This document shows positions 52,535 to 60,983 of a stretch of 64,000 bases of DNA, piece after piece; the first letter of the stretch is position 1; the number at the start of each line of letters is the position of its first letter. Origin of the DNA: Bacteroides uniformis (GTDB lineage: Bacteria > Bacteroidota > Bacteroidia > Bacteroidales > Bacteroidaceae). The notes beneath the pieces were generated by a model. The model saw nothing but the letters and a program-made list of their open reading frames with translations, made no database searches and was not told the DNA's origin. The position numbers and the translations under genes were made by a program. The stretch covers positions 2,803,501 to 2,867,500 of the forward strand of contig NZ_CP102263.1 in the NCBI RefSeq assembly GCF_025147485.1. Direction: 5' to 3'.

Positions 52535-53812
52535 TTATCTTCCAACTCCTTTTGGGGTGTTGTTTTGCGAGGTTTGCTTTTTTCTTCTCCAAAAGTCTCC
52601 ATTCGTACGGCTCCCGCGATAGATTTTGTTTTCCTTGGTTTTGGCCTTAATTTCTTCAGTCTTGATTTTCTGGGCTTTTAAACCATCGGCGGTGACAAAT
52701 GGGTGTTCTTTTATTACTGGGATACTTTTCCCTATCAATTTTTGGATATCTTTCAGGTAAGGCAGTTCTTCCGATTCGCAAAAGGAGAGGGCAATACCGT
52801 CGTGGCCGGCACGTCCGGTTCGTCCGATACGGTGCACGTATGTTTCCGGAATGTTGGGCAACTCATAGTTGATGACGTGTGATAGTTGGTCCACGTCGAT
52901 ACCTCGTGCTGCAATATCGGTTGCTATCAGTACACGCAGTTCATGGTTCTTAAAGCCGGTCAGTGCTCGCTGTCGGGCATTCTGCGACTTGTTTCCATGT
53001 ATGGCTTCGGCTCTTATTCCGGACTTACTAAGGGTACGTGCAAGTTTGTCTGCTCCATATTTAGTTCTGGTGAAGATAAGTACGGACTTGATAGCCGGAT
53101 TCTTCAGCAGATGAATCAGTAAGTCTTTTTTCTCTTTTTTCTCAACGAAATAGACTGATTGGGAGATTGTGTCAACCGTAGACGATGCAGGGGTGACTTC
53201 CACTTTCTCGGGGTGCGTCAGCATGGAGTTTGCCAAGGTCTCTATTTCCGGAGGCATTGTGGCCGAAAAGAAGAGAGTCTGCCGTTTTGCGGGCAATAGC
53301 TTTAATATGCGTCGGATATCATGTATGAATCCCATGTCCAGCATCCGGTCTGCTTCGTCCAATACGAAGAATTCGAGTGCTTTTAGGTTAATGAAACCTT
53401 GGTTGACCAGGTCTTGCAGTCGTCCGGGAGTTGCAACCAGTATTTGTACTCCACGTTTCAGTTCATCTGTCTGTGGCTTTTGTCCTACACCGCCGAAGAT
53501 GACGGCATGTCTCAGTCCGGTATACTTACCGTATGCACTGAAGGATTCTCCTATCTGTATGGCCAACTCGCGGGTCGGCGTCAGAATGAGTGCTTTGATA
53601 CTTTTGCGATTATCCGTTTTATATAACTTTTGCAAGATAGGGATGGAAAATGCGGCGGTTTTGCCTGTTCCGGTTTGAGCACATCCTAATAAGTCTTTTC
53701 CTTGAAGTAATATAGGGATCGATTTTTCCTGGATTGGGGTAGGGGTGGAATACCCCTCTTCTTGAAGAGCCTTCAATATAGGTTCTATCAAATTCAAATT
53801 TTCAAATGTCAT
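52535..53812 (-). CDS. DEAD-box RNA helicase (RhlE-like)
   Basis: A 425-residue helicase with the full motif set: Q-motif [14 protein letters not shown], Walker [39 protein letters not shown], and in the second domain [20 protein letters not shown] followed by [10 protein letters not shown]. The C-terminus is short and Lys-rich, as in RhlE proteins. It probably unwinds RNA duplexes in ribosome assembly, RNA decay or cold adaptation. It is divergent from the lipocalin-like gene across a palindromic promoter region. Confidence 0.93.
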   Translation of the reverse strand: MTFENLNLIEPILKALQEEGYSTPTPIQEKSIPILLQGKDLLGCAQTGTGKTAAFSIPILQKLYKTDNRKSIKALILTPTRELAIQIGESFSAYGKYTGLRHAVIFGGVGQKPQTDELKRGVQILVATPGRLQDLVNQGFINLKALEFFVLDEADRMLDMGFIHDIRRILKLLPAKRQTLFFSATMPPEIETLANSMLTHPEKVEVTPASSTVDTISQSVYFVEKKEKKDLLIHLLKNPAIKSVLIFTRTKYGADKLARTLSKSGIRAEAIHGNKSQNARQRALTGFKNHELRVLIATDIAARGIDVDQLSHVINYELPNIPETYVHRIGRTGRAGHDGIALSFCESEELPYLKDIQKLIGKSIPVIKEHPFVTADGLKAQKIKTEEIKAKTKENKIYRGSRTNGDFWRRKKQTSQNNTPKGVGR

Positions 53813-53843
53813 GTAATCAATTAAGTGAGCCTCATGCTCTGTT

Positions 53844-53860
53844 TATATTTGGCAAATATA
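53844..53860. promoter_or_regulatory. Palindrome carrying -7 boxes on both strands
   Basis: TATATTTG-G-CAAATATA is a perfect 8-1-8 palindrome, and each arm is a -7 consensus (TAnnTTTG), one on each strand. It lies 32 bp before the helicase start on the minus strand, so that arm is the more likely active one. No -33 match is seen. Confidence 0.5.
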
Positions 53861-53947
53861 CGTCAAGTCTTCCGGGAAATCTCTTTTTATGGAGGGGTTT
53901 AATTATATTTAACTAAGGATGCTGAGGTATAATCGCATGTTATGGTG

Positions 53948-53955
53948 TACTTTTG
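53948..53955 (+). promoter_or_regulatory. Putative -7 element for the lipocalin-like gene
   Basis: TACTTTTG matches TAnnTTTG, 28 bp before the ATG. Confidence 0.4.
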
Positions 53956-53983
53956 TTCCATATTTAGATAGTGGCATGGAAAA

Positions 53984-54391
53984 ATGATGAAATTGCATTT
54001 AAAATATCTTTGGATTGTATTGGTGGCTTGTACTTTGACCGCTTGCATGAATGGTGGGGGTGACTTGGCCGGTAAGTGGCAGTTGCGTCAGTATCAATAT
54101 GCCGACGGTACATCAGAGAAGGTGGACAGTGTATTCTATAATTTTCAAAAAGGAAGTTTTTCTGCCATATGTTTGTTGAAAGATGGAGGGTTGACTACGT
54201 TTTTTGGAAATTATTCTTTGAAAGGTGCTGAAATTTCCATTATTTTGTTGCCTGAAAGCGTTAACGATAAAAATTATGATACTTATTTCGGGTGGCCGGA
54301 AGGAAAATGTACCTTTAAAGTAGAAGATTTGTCCTACTCTTCATTGCGTTTGGAATATGAGGGCACGAAATCTATTTTTCGAAAATTTTGA
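53984..54391 (+). CDS. Lipocalin-like lipoprotein
   Basis: A 135-residue lipoprotein (WIVLVACTLTACMNGGGDLA, lipid-modified Cys at about residue 21). The lipocalin-type start LAGKWQLRQYQYADGTSEK is followed by alternating beta-strands (GSFSAICLLKDGGLTTFFGN, AEISIILLPESV) and a short C-terminus. It resembles small Bacteroidales lipocalin-like DUF proteins; the ligand is unknown. It precedes the SPOR-domain gene by 48 bp and is probably co-transcribed. Confidence 0.75.
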   Translation: MMKLHLKYLWIVLVACTLTACMNGGGDLAGKWQLRQYQYADGTSEKVDSVFYNFQKGSFSAICLLKDGGLTTFFGNYSLKGAEISIILLPESVNDKNYDTYFGWPEGKCTFKVEDLSYSSLRLEYEGTKSIFRKF

Positions 54392-54439
54392 GATAAAGAA
54401 TAAGAATAGACGATTTTACTAATAAAAACAATAGAAAAG

Positions 54440-54940
54440 ATGAAAAAATTAGCCGTATTGGGAATGGGAGTATGCATAGCTCTGGCATTCTCTTCTTGTA
54501 AATCAAGTGAAAGTGCTTATAAGAAAGCATATGAAAAGGCAAAACAGCAGGAATTGGCTGAGCCGCAAACAACTGCCCCTGCTGAAGAGGTGGCTCCAGT
54601 GGTTACCGCTCCAGTAGAAGTAAAGGTGGTGGAAAGTGCACCTGCCGGCATGCGTCAGGAAAAGGTGACTGTGGTATCAGGTGGTACCAGCTTGAAAACC
54701 TTTAGTGTAGTTTGCGGAGCTTATAGCGTGAAAGCTAATGCGGAAGGTGTGAAGCAGGCATTGGTGAATGAAGGCTATACTGCAATGGTGGTTTACAATG
54801 CAGAAAGAAACCTGTATCGTGTAGTTATCGGTACATTCGATGACAGAGCATCCGCCGAGAATCTACGCGACTCTTTCAAAGCTAAACATCCTTCGAATGA
54901 TGACTTCCAGAAGGCATGGTTGCTGTATAGCGTCAATTAA
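54440..54940 (+). CDS. SPOR-domain lipoprotein
   Basis: A 166-residue lipoprotein (lipobox in ALAFSSCKSSES) with an Ala/Pro/Val/Glu-rich linker (residues about 35-75) and a C-terminal SPOR domain (SVVCGAYSVKANAEGVKQAL, then YRVVIGTFDDRASAENLRD). SPOR domains bind denuded peptidoglycan at division sites. The gene is followed by a perfect terminator at 54998-55026. Confidence 0.9.
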   Translation: MKKLAVLGMGVCIALAFSSCKSSESAYKKAYEKAKQQELAEPQTTAPAEEVAPVVTAPVEVKVVESAPAGMRQEKVTVVSGGTSLKTFSVVCGAYSVKANAEGVKQALVNEGYTAMVVYNAERNLYRVVIGTFDDRASAENLRDSFKAKHPSNDDFQKAWLLYSVN

Positions 54941-54997
54941 TAGAATTCTTTTTGGTAATTCATAACAGAAAGGAATGTATGTTTCCTTTCAAGATGA

Positions 54998-55026
54998 GGC
55001 AGTAACTGCGAAGTTACTGCCTTTTT
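54998..55026 (+). terminator. Intrinsic terminator of the SPOR gene
   Basis: GGCAGTAACT (54998-55007) and AGTTACTGCC (55012-55021) pair perfectly around a four-base loop and run into TTTTT. Confidence 0.92.
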
Positions 55027-55057
55027 CATGATATGCCGAAAGAATGTGAAGGCTGGC

Positions 55058-55229
55058 GCTGTCGCGTGTTTGGTTTGGCAAAACAAAGTGTTTTCTTTAA
55101 CAGAACAGTTTGTTTCATTAAAGAGAACACTTTGTTTCTCTTAACAGAACATCTCGTTCTATCGCATAAAAACAAAATGTTTTTATATACTGAAACAACT
55201 TGTTTTTAAAGGTTGAAACAAAGTGTTCA
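55058..55229. repeat. Tandem palindrome array 2 (eight units, 22-23-bp period)
   Basis: Fifteen-bp units start at 55058, 55080, 55102, 55124, 55146, 55169, 55192 and 55215. The core is AACA-NNN-TGTT, extending to perfect 6-3-6 repeats AAAACA-AAG-TGTTTT (55080) and AAAACA-AAA-TGTTTT (55169). Other units have one to three arm mismatches. The first unit keeps only the right arm (TGTTTG). Geometry matches array 1 at 27670-27839, with unrelated arm sequence. It lies between the SPOR-gene terminator and the sulfonation operon. Confidence 0.82.
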
Positions 55230-55454
55230 GTACTGTGAACTAACGGACTAATTGAGAAAAGACCCAGATAAACTCATGTTGTCACAGTCTCTTTAGTTCC
55301 TCTTCCTTCGTGAATATTTCACTCTATTTCTCTGCTCCGGATTGATTTTTCTGATTGTGAAAAGTGCTTATAATATTCTCTCTTTCGTTTAAAAGAAGTT
55401 ATAAAACAAGAGGTGGAAACTTTTAGACCTGAAAAAGTTTTTAATTTTGTGCCT

Positions 55455-55462
55455 TATCTTTG
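55455..55462 (+). promoter_or_regulatory. Putative -7 element of the sulfonation operon
   Basis: TATCTTTG lies 14 bp before the cysQ start, implying a short leader. No -33 TTTG at the right distance. Confidence 0.5.
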
Positions 55463-55475
55463 AGAAGAATATAGT

Positions 55476-56300
55476 ATGGAACGACGATATATACTGAATG
55501 CGATTGATGCCGCTTTGCAGGCTGGCGAGAAAATTCTTTCCATTTACGATGATCCGGCATCGGATTTTCAGGTAGAAAAAAAAGCGGATAATTCTCCTCT
55601 TACTATTGCCGACCGTAAGGCTCATGAAACTATCTGCCGTTTTTTGGCTGATACACCTTTCCCTCTGCTAAGCGAGGAAGGCAAACATTTGCCTTTTTCG
55701 GAACGACGGAGTTGGGAAACTTTATGGATTGTAGACCCTTTGGACGGTACGAAGGAGTTCATTAAGAGGAACGGTGAGTTCACAGTGAATATAGCTTTGG
55801 TGCATCACTCAGTACCGGTAATGGGAGTCATTTATGTGCCGGTAAAAAAGGAGCTCTATTTTGGAGTGCATGATTCGGGTGCTTATAAGCTATCTGGTAT
55901 TACTGCACGTGATGGAATGTCGTGGGATGAACTGCTTGCGAAAGCTGTCCGGCTGCCGGAAACAAGCGTGCACGAACGGTTTGTAATTGTGGCTTCCCGT
56001 TCGCATCTGACGCCCGAGACAGAAGATTATATCGAGAAAATGAAATGCAGCCATGCGGAAGTTGAGCTTATATCAAGTGGAAGTTCCATCAAGATTTGTC
56101 TGGTAGCTGAAGGCAAGGCTGATGTATATCCTCGTTTTGCCCCTACGATGGAATGGGATACGGCGGCTGGGCATGCTATTGCACGTGCTGCCGGAATGGA
56201 AATTTATCAGGCGGGGAAGGAAGAACCTTTGCAATATAATAAGGAGGATTTGCTGAATCCGTGGTTTATCGTAGAACCCAAGCATACCGAAATAAAATAA
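55476..56300 (+). CDS. cysQ: 3'(2'),5'-bisphosphate nucleotidase
   Basis: A 274-residue inositol-monophosphatase-superfamily enzyme. Metal-site motifs are LLSEEGKHL (Glu), WIVDPLDGTKEFIKRNGEFT and the C-terminal APTMEWDTAAGHAIARAAG. It hydrolyses 3'-phosphoadenosine 5'-phosphate (PAP), the inhibitory by-product left when PAPS donates its sulfonate. It heads the operon (7 bp to the permease gene), which fits continuous PAP removal for the sulfotransferase encoded last. Confidence 0.93.
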   Translation: MERRYILNAIDAALQAGEKILSIYDDPASDFQVEKKADNSPLTIADRKAHETICRFLADTPFPLLSEEGKHLPFSERRSWETLWIVDPLDGTKEFIKRNGEFTVNIALVHHSVPVMGVIYVPVKKELYFGVHDSGAYKLSGITARDGMSWDELLAKAVRLPETSVHERFVIVASRSHLTPETEDYIEKMKCSHAEVELISSGSSIKICLVAEGKADVYPRFAPTMEWDTAAGHAIARAAGMEIYQAGKEEPLQYNKEDLLNPWFIVEPKHTEIK

Positions 56301-56307
56301 CGACTTT

Positions 56308-57861
56308 ATGACATTTGAGATATTGTTTGTGCTACTGGCATTGTTGGGCATGGTGATTGCCTTGGTTCTGGATAAAATGCGTCCGGGCATGGTGCTCTTT
56401 TCTGTCGTAGTATTGTTCTTGTGTGCAGGTATCCTCACTCCTAAGGAGATGCTGGAAGGGTTCAGTAATAAGGGGATGATGACTGTTGCCATGCTGTTTT
56501 TGGTCAGTGAAGGCATCAGGCAGTCGGGTGCTTTGGGGCAAGTAATCAAGAAGCTGCTTCCCCAAGGTAAGACTACGGTCTTTAAAGCGCAGTTCCGTAT
56601 GTTGCCCACCATTGCTTTTATTTCAGCTTTTCTAAACAATACTCCGGTGGTTGTTATCTTTGCTCCCATTATCAAGCGTTGGGCCGAATCTGTAAAATTG
56701 CCTGCTACCAAGTTCCTTATACCCCTTTCTTATGTGACGATACTTGGCGGAATCTGCACCCTGATAGGGACGTCGACCAATCTGGTGGTGCATGGTATGA
56801 TATTGGAAGCCGGATATGAAGGCTTTACTATGTTCGAGTTGGGTAAAGTGGGCATTTTCGTCGCGATTGCAGGCATCCTTTATCTGTTCGCTTTTTCCTC
56901 AAGGCTTTTGCCGGATGTTCGTACGGATGCGGTAAAGCTGGATGAGGAGCCGGAGGAGCATGGAGATTTACATCGGGTGGAAGCTGTACTCGGCGCCCGT
57001 TTTCCCGGTATCAACAAGAAACTTGGTGATTTTAACTTCAAGCGGCATTATGGGGCCGAAGTGAAGGAGATTAAGCGTAGCGGTCAGAGCATTGTCGGAA
57101 ATCTGGAAAATGAATATCTCCGCGAAGGGGATACGCTGGTGGTGATGGCTGATGACTCTTTTGTAAAGACCTGGGGGGAATCTTCGGTGTTCGTGTTGCT
57201 GGCCAATGGCAAGGATACGGAACCGGTGCCCGGAAAGGGAAAGCGCTGGTTTGCCTTGGTTTTGCTGATATTGATGATAGTGGGTGCAACGGTTGGTGAA
57301 CTTCCGGTTGTCAAGGAAGCTTTTCCGGAAATCAAGTTGGATATGTTTTTCTTCGTTTCCATTACTACTATCATTATGGCCTGGACAAAGATATTTCCGG
57401 CCCGCAAGTATACCAAATATATATCTTGGGATATTCTGATAACGATTGCTTGTGCTTTTGCTATCAGCAAGGCGATGGTGAATTCCGGAGTGGCAGATGC
57501 TGTGGCGCGTTTCATTATAGGCATGAGCCATCATTATGGCCCCCACGTGTTGCTGGCTGCTGTGTTTATCATAACGAACTTGTTTACAGAGCTGATTACG
57601 AACAATGCGGCCGCGGCACTCGCTTTCCCGTTGGCACTTTCCATCTCTTCACAGATGGGAGTCAGTCCGATGCCTTTCTTCGTTGTAATTTGTATGGCGG
57701 CTTCCGCCAGCTTCTCCACTCCTATAGGGTATCAGACTAATTTGATTGTACAAGGTATCGGTAACTATAAGTTCACGGATTTTGTACGCATCGGATTACC
57801 TTTGAATATCATTACTTTCCTGATATCCATTTTCTTGATTCCTTTAATTTGGCCATTTTAA
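56308..57861 (+). CDS. SLC13-family permease with RCK_C domain, probable sulfate importer
   Basis: A 517-residue membrane protein. Its multi-span transporter halves (EILFVLLALLGMVIALVLDK, FISAFLNNTPVVVIFAPIIK and ELITNNAAAALAFPLALSIS) flank a cytosolic TrkA-C/RCK_C-like segment (about 225-300: LGARFPGINKKLGDFNFKRH, LREGDTLVVMADDSF). The two paired NTP-type motifs (NNTPVV; NNAAAA) and GTSTNLV/GYQTNL are those of SLC13/DASS carriers. Relatives with two RCK_C domains are longer; here only one is clear. In this operon sulfate is the probable substrate, feeding ATP sulfurylase. Confidence 0.85.
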   Translation: MTFEILFVLLALLGMVIALVLDKMRPGMVLFSVVVLFLCAGILTPKEMLEGFSNKGMMTVAMLFLVSEGIRQSGALGQVIKKLLPQGKTTVFKAQFRMLPTIAFISAFLNNTPVVVIFAPIIKRWAESVKLPATKFLIPLSYVTILGGICTLIGTSTNLVVHGMILEAGYEGFTMFELGKVGIFVAIAGILYLFAFSSRLLPDVRTDAVKLDEEPEEHGDLHRVEAVLGARFPGINKKLGDFNFKRHYGAEVKEIKRSGQSIVGNLENEYLREGDTLVVMADDSFVKTWGESSVFVLLANGKDTEPVPGKGKRWFALVLLILMIVGATVGELPVVKEAFPEIKLDMFFFVSITTIIMAWTKIFPARKYTKYISWDILITIACAFAISKAMVNSGVADAVARFIIGMSHHYGPHVLLAAVFIITNLFTELITNNAAAALAFPLALSISSQMGVSPMPFFVVICMAASASFSTPIGYQTNLIVQGIGNYKFTDFVRIGLPLNIITFLISIFLIPLIWPF

Positions 57862-57883
57862 AAAAAAGAAGAAATAATAACAT

Positions 57884-58489
57884 ATGGAAGAAAACAACCA
57901 CATATATCCGATATTTGACAGAATGCTGATGCGGAAAGACAAAGAAGACTTGTTGAAGCAGCACAGCGTGATGGTTTGGTTTACCGGCTTGAGCGGCTCC
58001 GGCAAAAGTACGATAGCCATTGCCTTGGAGCGCGAACTTCATAAAAGAGGATTGCTTTGCCGTATCCTGGATGGTGACAACATCCGCAGTGGCATCAACA
58101 ATAATCTCGGTTTTACGGAGGCCGACCGTGTGGAGAATATCCGGCGTATAGCCGAAGTTTCCAAACTCTTTCTTGATACGGGTGTTATAACAATCGCGGC
58201 TTTTATCAGTCCTAATAACGATATTCGTGAAATGGCGGCTGATATTATCGGACAAGACGATTTTCTGGAAGTTTATGTCAGTACCCCGCTTGAAGAGTGT
58301 GAACGCCGTGACGTGAAGGGACTTTATGCCAAGGCACGTAAGGGAGAAATCAAGAATTTTACAGGTATTTCCGCGCCTTTTGAGGAACCGGCTCATCCGG
58401 CTTTGACGTTGGACACCTCTGTTCTCAGCCTGGAAGAATCGGTCAATAAACTGTTGGAACTCATTTTACCAAGAATTCAGAAGAAATAA
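57884..58489 (+). CDS. cysC: Adenylylsulfate kinase
   Basis: A 201-residue APS kinase. P-loop GLSGSGKST lies at residues 35-43, DGDNIRSGINNNLGFTEADR provides the APS-binding region, and ITIAAFISPNNDIREMAAD contains the conserved Ser-Pro of the family. It phosphorylates APS to PAPS, the universal sulfonate donor. It is a stand-alone gene, not fused to CysN as in some bacteria. Confidence 0.95.
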   Translation: MEENNHIYPIFDRMLMRKDKEDLLKQHSVMVWFTGLSGSGKSTIAIALERELHKRGLLCRILDGDNIRSGINNNLGFTEADRVENIRRIAEVSKLFLDTGVITIAAFISPNNDIREMAADIIGQDDFLEVYVSTPLEECERRDVKGLYAKARKGEIKNFTGISAPFEEPAHPALTLDTSVLSLEESVNKLLELILPRIQKK

Positions 58490-58495
58490 GATATA

Positions 58496-59407
58496 ATGAA
58501 AGAAGAATATAAATTGAGCCATTTGAAGGAACTCGAAGCAGAGTCCATTCATATTATCCGTGAAGTGGCAGCGGAGTTTGAAAATCCGGTGATGCTGTAT
58601 AGTATCGGCAAGGATTCTTCGGTTATGGTGCGCTTGGCCGAAAAGGCGTTTGCTCCCGGCAAAGTGCCGTTCCCGTTGATGCACATCGATTCCAAGTGGA
58701 AGTTTAAGGAGATGATACAGTTCCGTGACGAGTATGCCAAGAAGTATGGTTGGAACCTGATAGTGGAAAGCAATATGGAAGCTTTCAATGCAGGTGTCGG
58801 GCCTTTTACGCATGGCAGCAAGGTGCATACGGACTTGATGAAAACGCAGGCTTTGCTCCACGCATTGGATAAGTATAAGTTTGATGCGGCATTCGGTGGT
58901 GCTCGCCGCGACGAGGAGAAGTCACGTGCCAAAGAGCGTATTTTCTCTTTCCGCGACAAGTTCCATCAATGGGACCCCAAAAATCAGCGTCCCGAATTGT
59001 GGGATATTTATAATGCCCGGGTACATAAAGGAGAGAGTATCCGCGTATTTCCGTTAAGTAATTGGACGGAGCTGGACATCTGGCAATATATACGTTTGGA
59101 AAACATCCCTATTGTGCCGTTGTATTTTGCCAAGGAACGTCCTTGTGTGGAGATTGACGGAAATCTGATAATGGCGGATGACGACCGCTTGCCGGAACAG
59201 TACCGCGACCAGATAAAGATGCGTATGGTGCGTTTCCGTACGCTGGGTTGCTGGCCGTTGACCGGTGCTGTGGAAAGCGATGCCGATACCATCGAGAAGA
59301 TTGTCGAGGAAATGATGACCACCACCAAGAGTGAACGGACGACCCGTGTCATTGACTTCGACCAAGACGCAAGCATGGAGCAGAAGAAGCGCGAGGGATA
59401 CTTCTAA
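58496..59407 (+). CDS. cysD: Sulfate adenylyltransferase, small subunit
   Basis: A 303-residue PP-loop-superfamily subunit. [17 protein letters not shown] carries the SGGKDS-like PP-loop, followed by [36 protein letters not shown] and [19 protein letters not shown] [20 protein letters not shown]. With CysN it makes adenylyl sulfate (APS) from ATP and sulfate, driven by GTP hydrolysis. It lies 6 bp after cysC and 40 bp before cysN. Confidence 0.95.
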   Translation: MKEEYKLSHLKELEAESIHIIREVAAEFENPVMLYSIGKDSSVMVRLAEKAFAPGKVPFPLMHIDSKWKFKEMIQFRDEYAKKYGWNLIVESNMEAFNAGVGPFTHGSKVHTDLMKTQALLHALDKYKFDAAFGGARRDEEKSRAKERIFSFRDKFHQWDPKNQRPELWDIYNARVHKGESIRVFPLSNWTELDIWQYIRLENIPIVPLYFAKERPCVEIDGNLIMADDDRLPEQYRDQIKMRMVRFRTLGCWPLTGAVESDADTIEKIVEEMMTTTKSERTTRVIDFDQDASMEQKKREGYF

Positions 59408-59447
59408 AGGAATTAAAAATTAAGAATTAAAAATTAAATCATTAAGG
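59408..59447. repeat. AATTAAAAATTAAG direct repeat in the cysD-cysN spacer
   Basis: The spacer consists of two imperfect copies of GAATTAAAAATTAA. Such AATTAA-rich repeats are frequent in Bacteroides intergenic sequence (recalled, not verified here) and could arise by replication slippage. Confidence 0.55.
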
Positions 59448-60920
59448 ATGAACGATTCTACACTTGATATAAAGGCTTTTCTTGATAAGGATGAGCAGAA
59501 AGACTTGTTGCGCTTACTGACTGCCGGTTCTGTGGATGACGGAAAATCCACATTGATAGGCCGTCTGTTGTTCGACAGCAAGAAACTATATGAGGACCAG
59601 CTGGACGCACTGGAACGCGACAGCAAGCGCATGGGAAATGCCGGCGACCACATTGACTACGCCCTTTTGCTGGACGGCTTGAAGGCGGAGCGCGAACAAG
59701 GCATCACCATCGACGTGGCATACCGCTACTTCTCGACCAACAACCGTAAGTTTATCATTGCCGATACTCCGGGACACGAGCAGTACACACGCAACATGAT
59801 TACCGGGGGCTCTACGGCTAACTTGGCAATTATTCTGGTGGATGCACGTATGGGTGTCATTACGCAGACGCGCCGGCATACTTTTCTGGTGTCGTTGCTT
59901 GGCATCAAGCATGTGGTGCTTGCTGTCAATAAGATGGACCTGGTGGATTTTTCCGAAGAACGTTTTAATGAGATAGTCGATGAATACCGGAAGTTTATAG
60001 CTCCATTGGGTATTCCTGACGTAAACTGCATTCCGCTGTCAGCTTTGGATGGCGACAATGTGGTGGAGAAATCGGAACGTACTCCTTGGTATGAGGGTAT
60101 TTCACTTCTTGACTTTCTGGAGACGGTACATATTGACAACGACCATAATTTGAAGGATTTTCGTTTCCCGGTTCAATACGTCTTGCGCCCCAATCTCGAT
60201 TTCCGTGGTTTTTGCGGTAAGGTGGCTTCGGGTATTATTCGTAAGGGAGATGAAGTGATGGCATTGCCTTCCGGTAAGAAGTCGCATATCAAGAGTATAG
60301 TTACATACGACGGCGAATTGGATTACGCCTTTCCGCCACAGTCCGTCACCCTGACTCTGGAGGACGAAATAGATGTGTCGAGAGGGGAAATGCTGGTACA
60401 TCCGGATAACCTGCCCGTCATGGACCGCAATTTTGAAACGATGCTGGTTTGGATGGATGAAGAGCCGATGGATATCAACAAATCATTCTTCATCAAACAG
60501 ACCACCAATATAAGCCGCACCCGCATCGACAGCATCAAGTATAAAGTGGATGTCAATACGATGGAGCATCTTTCCATTGACAACGGAAAGTTGAGCAAGG
60601 AAACATTGCCGATGCAGCTCAATCAGATTGCGCGCGTGGTGCTGACCACTGCCAAAGAGCTTTTCTTTGACCCTTATCGGCAGAATAAGGCTACCGGTTC
60701 GTTTATCTTGATAGACCCGATAACCAACAATACCAGTGCTGTAGGTATGATTATCGATAGGGTGGAGGATAAGGACATGCACTTAGCTGAGGACCTGCCT
60801 ATACTGAATTTGCCTAAGCTGGGTATAGCTCCCGAACATTACGAAGCTATAGAAAAGGCTGTGAAAGAGCTGGAACGCCAGGGCGTGGCCGTACGGATAG
60901 AGCGCAGTACTTCTTTATAA
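59448..60920 (+). CDS. cysN: Sulfate adenylyltransferase, GTPase large subunit
   Basis: A 490-residue EF-Tu-like GTPase. G1 is GSVDDGKST (27-35), switch regions follow [21 protein letters not shown]3 is [12 protein letters not shown] and G4 is NKMDLVDF. The C-terminal beta-barrel domains end near [11 protein letters not shown], and no CysC domain is fused on. It couples GTP hydrolysis to APS formation with CysD. Confidence 0.95.
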   Translation: MNDSTLDIKAFLDKDEQKDLLRLLTAGSVDDGKSTLIGRLLFDSKKLYEDQLDALERDSKRMGNAGDHIDYALLLDGLKAEREQGITIDVAYRYFSTNNRKFIIADTPGHEQYTRNMITGGSTANLAIILVDARMGVITQTRRHTFLVSLLGIKHVVLAVNKMDLVDFSEERFNEIVDEYRKFIAPLGIPDVNCIPLSALDGDNVVEKSERTPWYEGISLLDFLETVHIDNDHNLKDFRFPVQYVLRPNLDFRGFCGKVASGIIRKGDEVMALPSGKKSHIKSIVTYDGELDYAFPPQSVTLTLEDEIDVSRGEMLVHPDNLPVMDRNFETMLVWMDEEPMDINKSFFIKQTTNISRTRIDSIKYKVDVNTMEHLSIDNGKLSKETLPMQLNQIARVVLTTAKELFFDPYRQNKATGSFILIDPITNNTSAVGMIIDRVEDKDMHLAEDLPILNLPKLGIAPEHYEAIEKAVKELERQGVAVRIERSTSL

Positions 60921-60983
60921 GTATTGCAGTTCTCTCTCGGTATCACCGGAAGAAAACCATAACATATTAATATAAAGATAATA

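Larger units (their letters stand above)
54941..55475. other. 535-bp intergenic region before the sulfonation operon
   Basis: From left to right: a hairpin GAAAGGAA/TTCCTTTC (54968-54990), the SPOR-gene terminator (54998-55026), the tandem palindrome array (55058-55229), an unremarkable stretch (55230-55450) and a -7 candidate for cysQ (55455-55462). No coding frame is supported. Confidence 0.6.
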
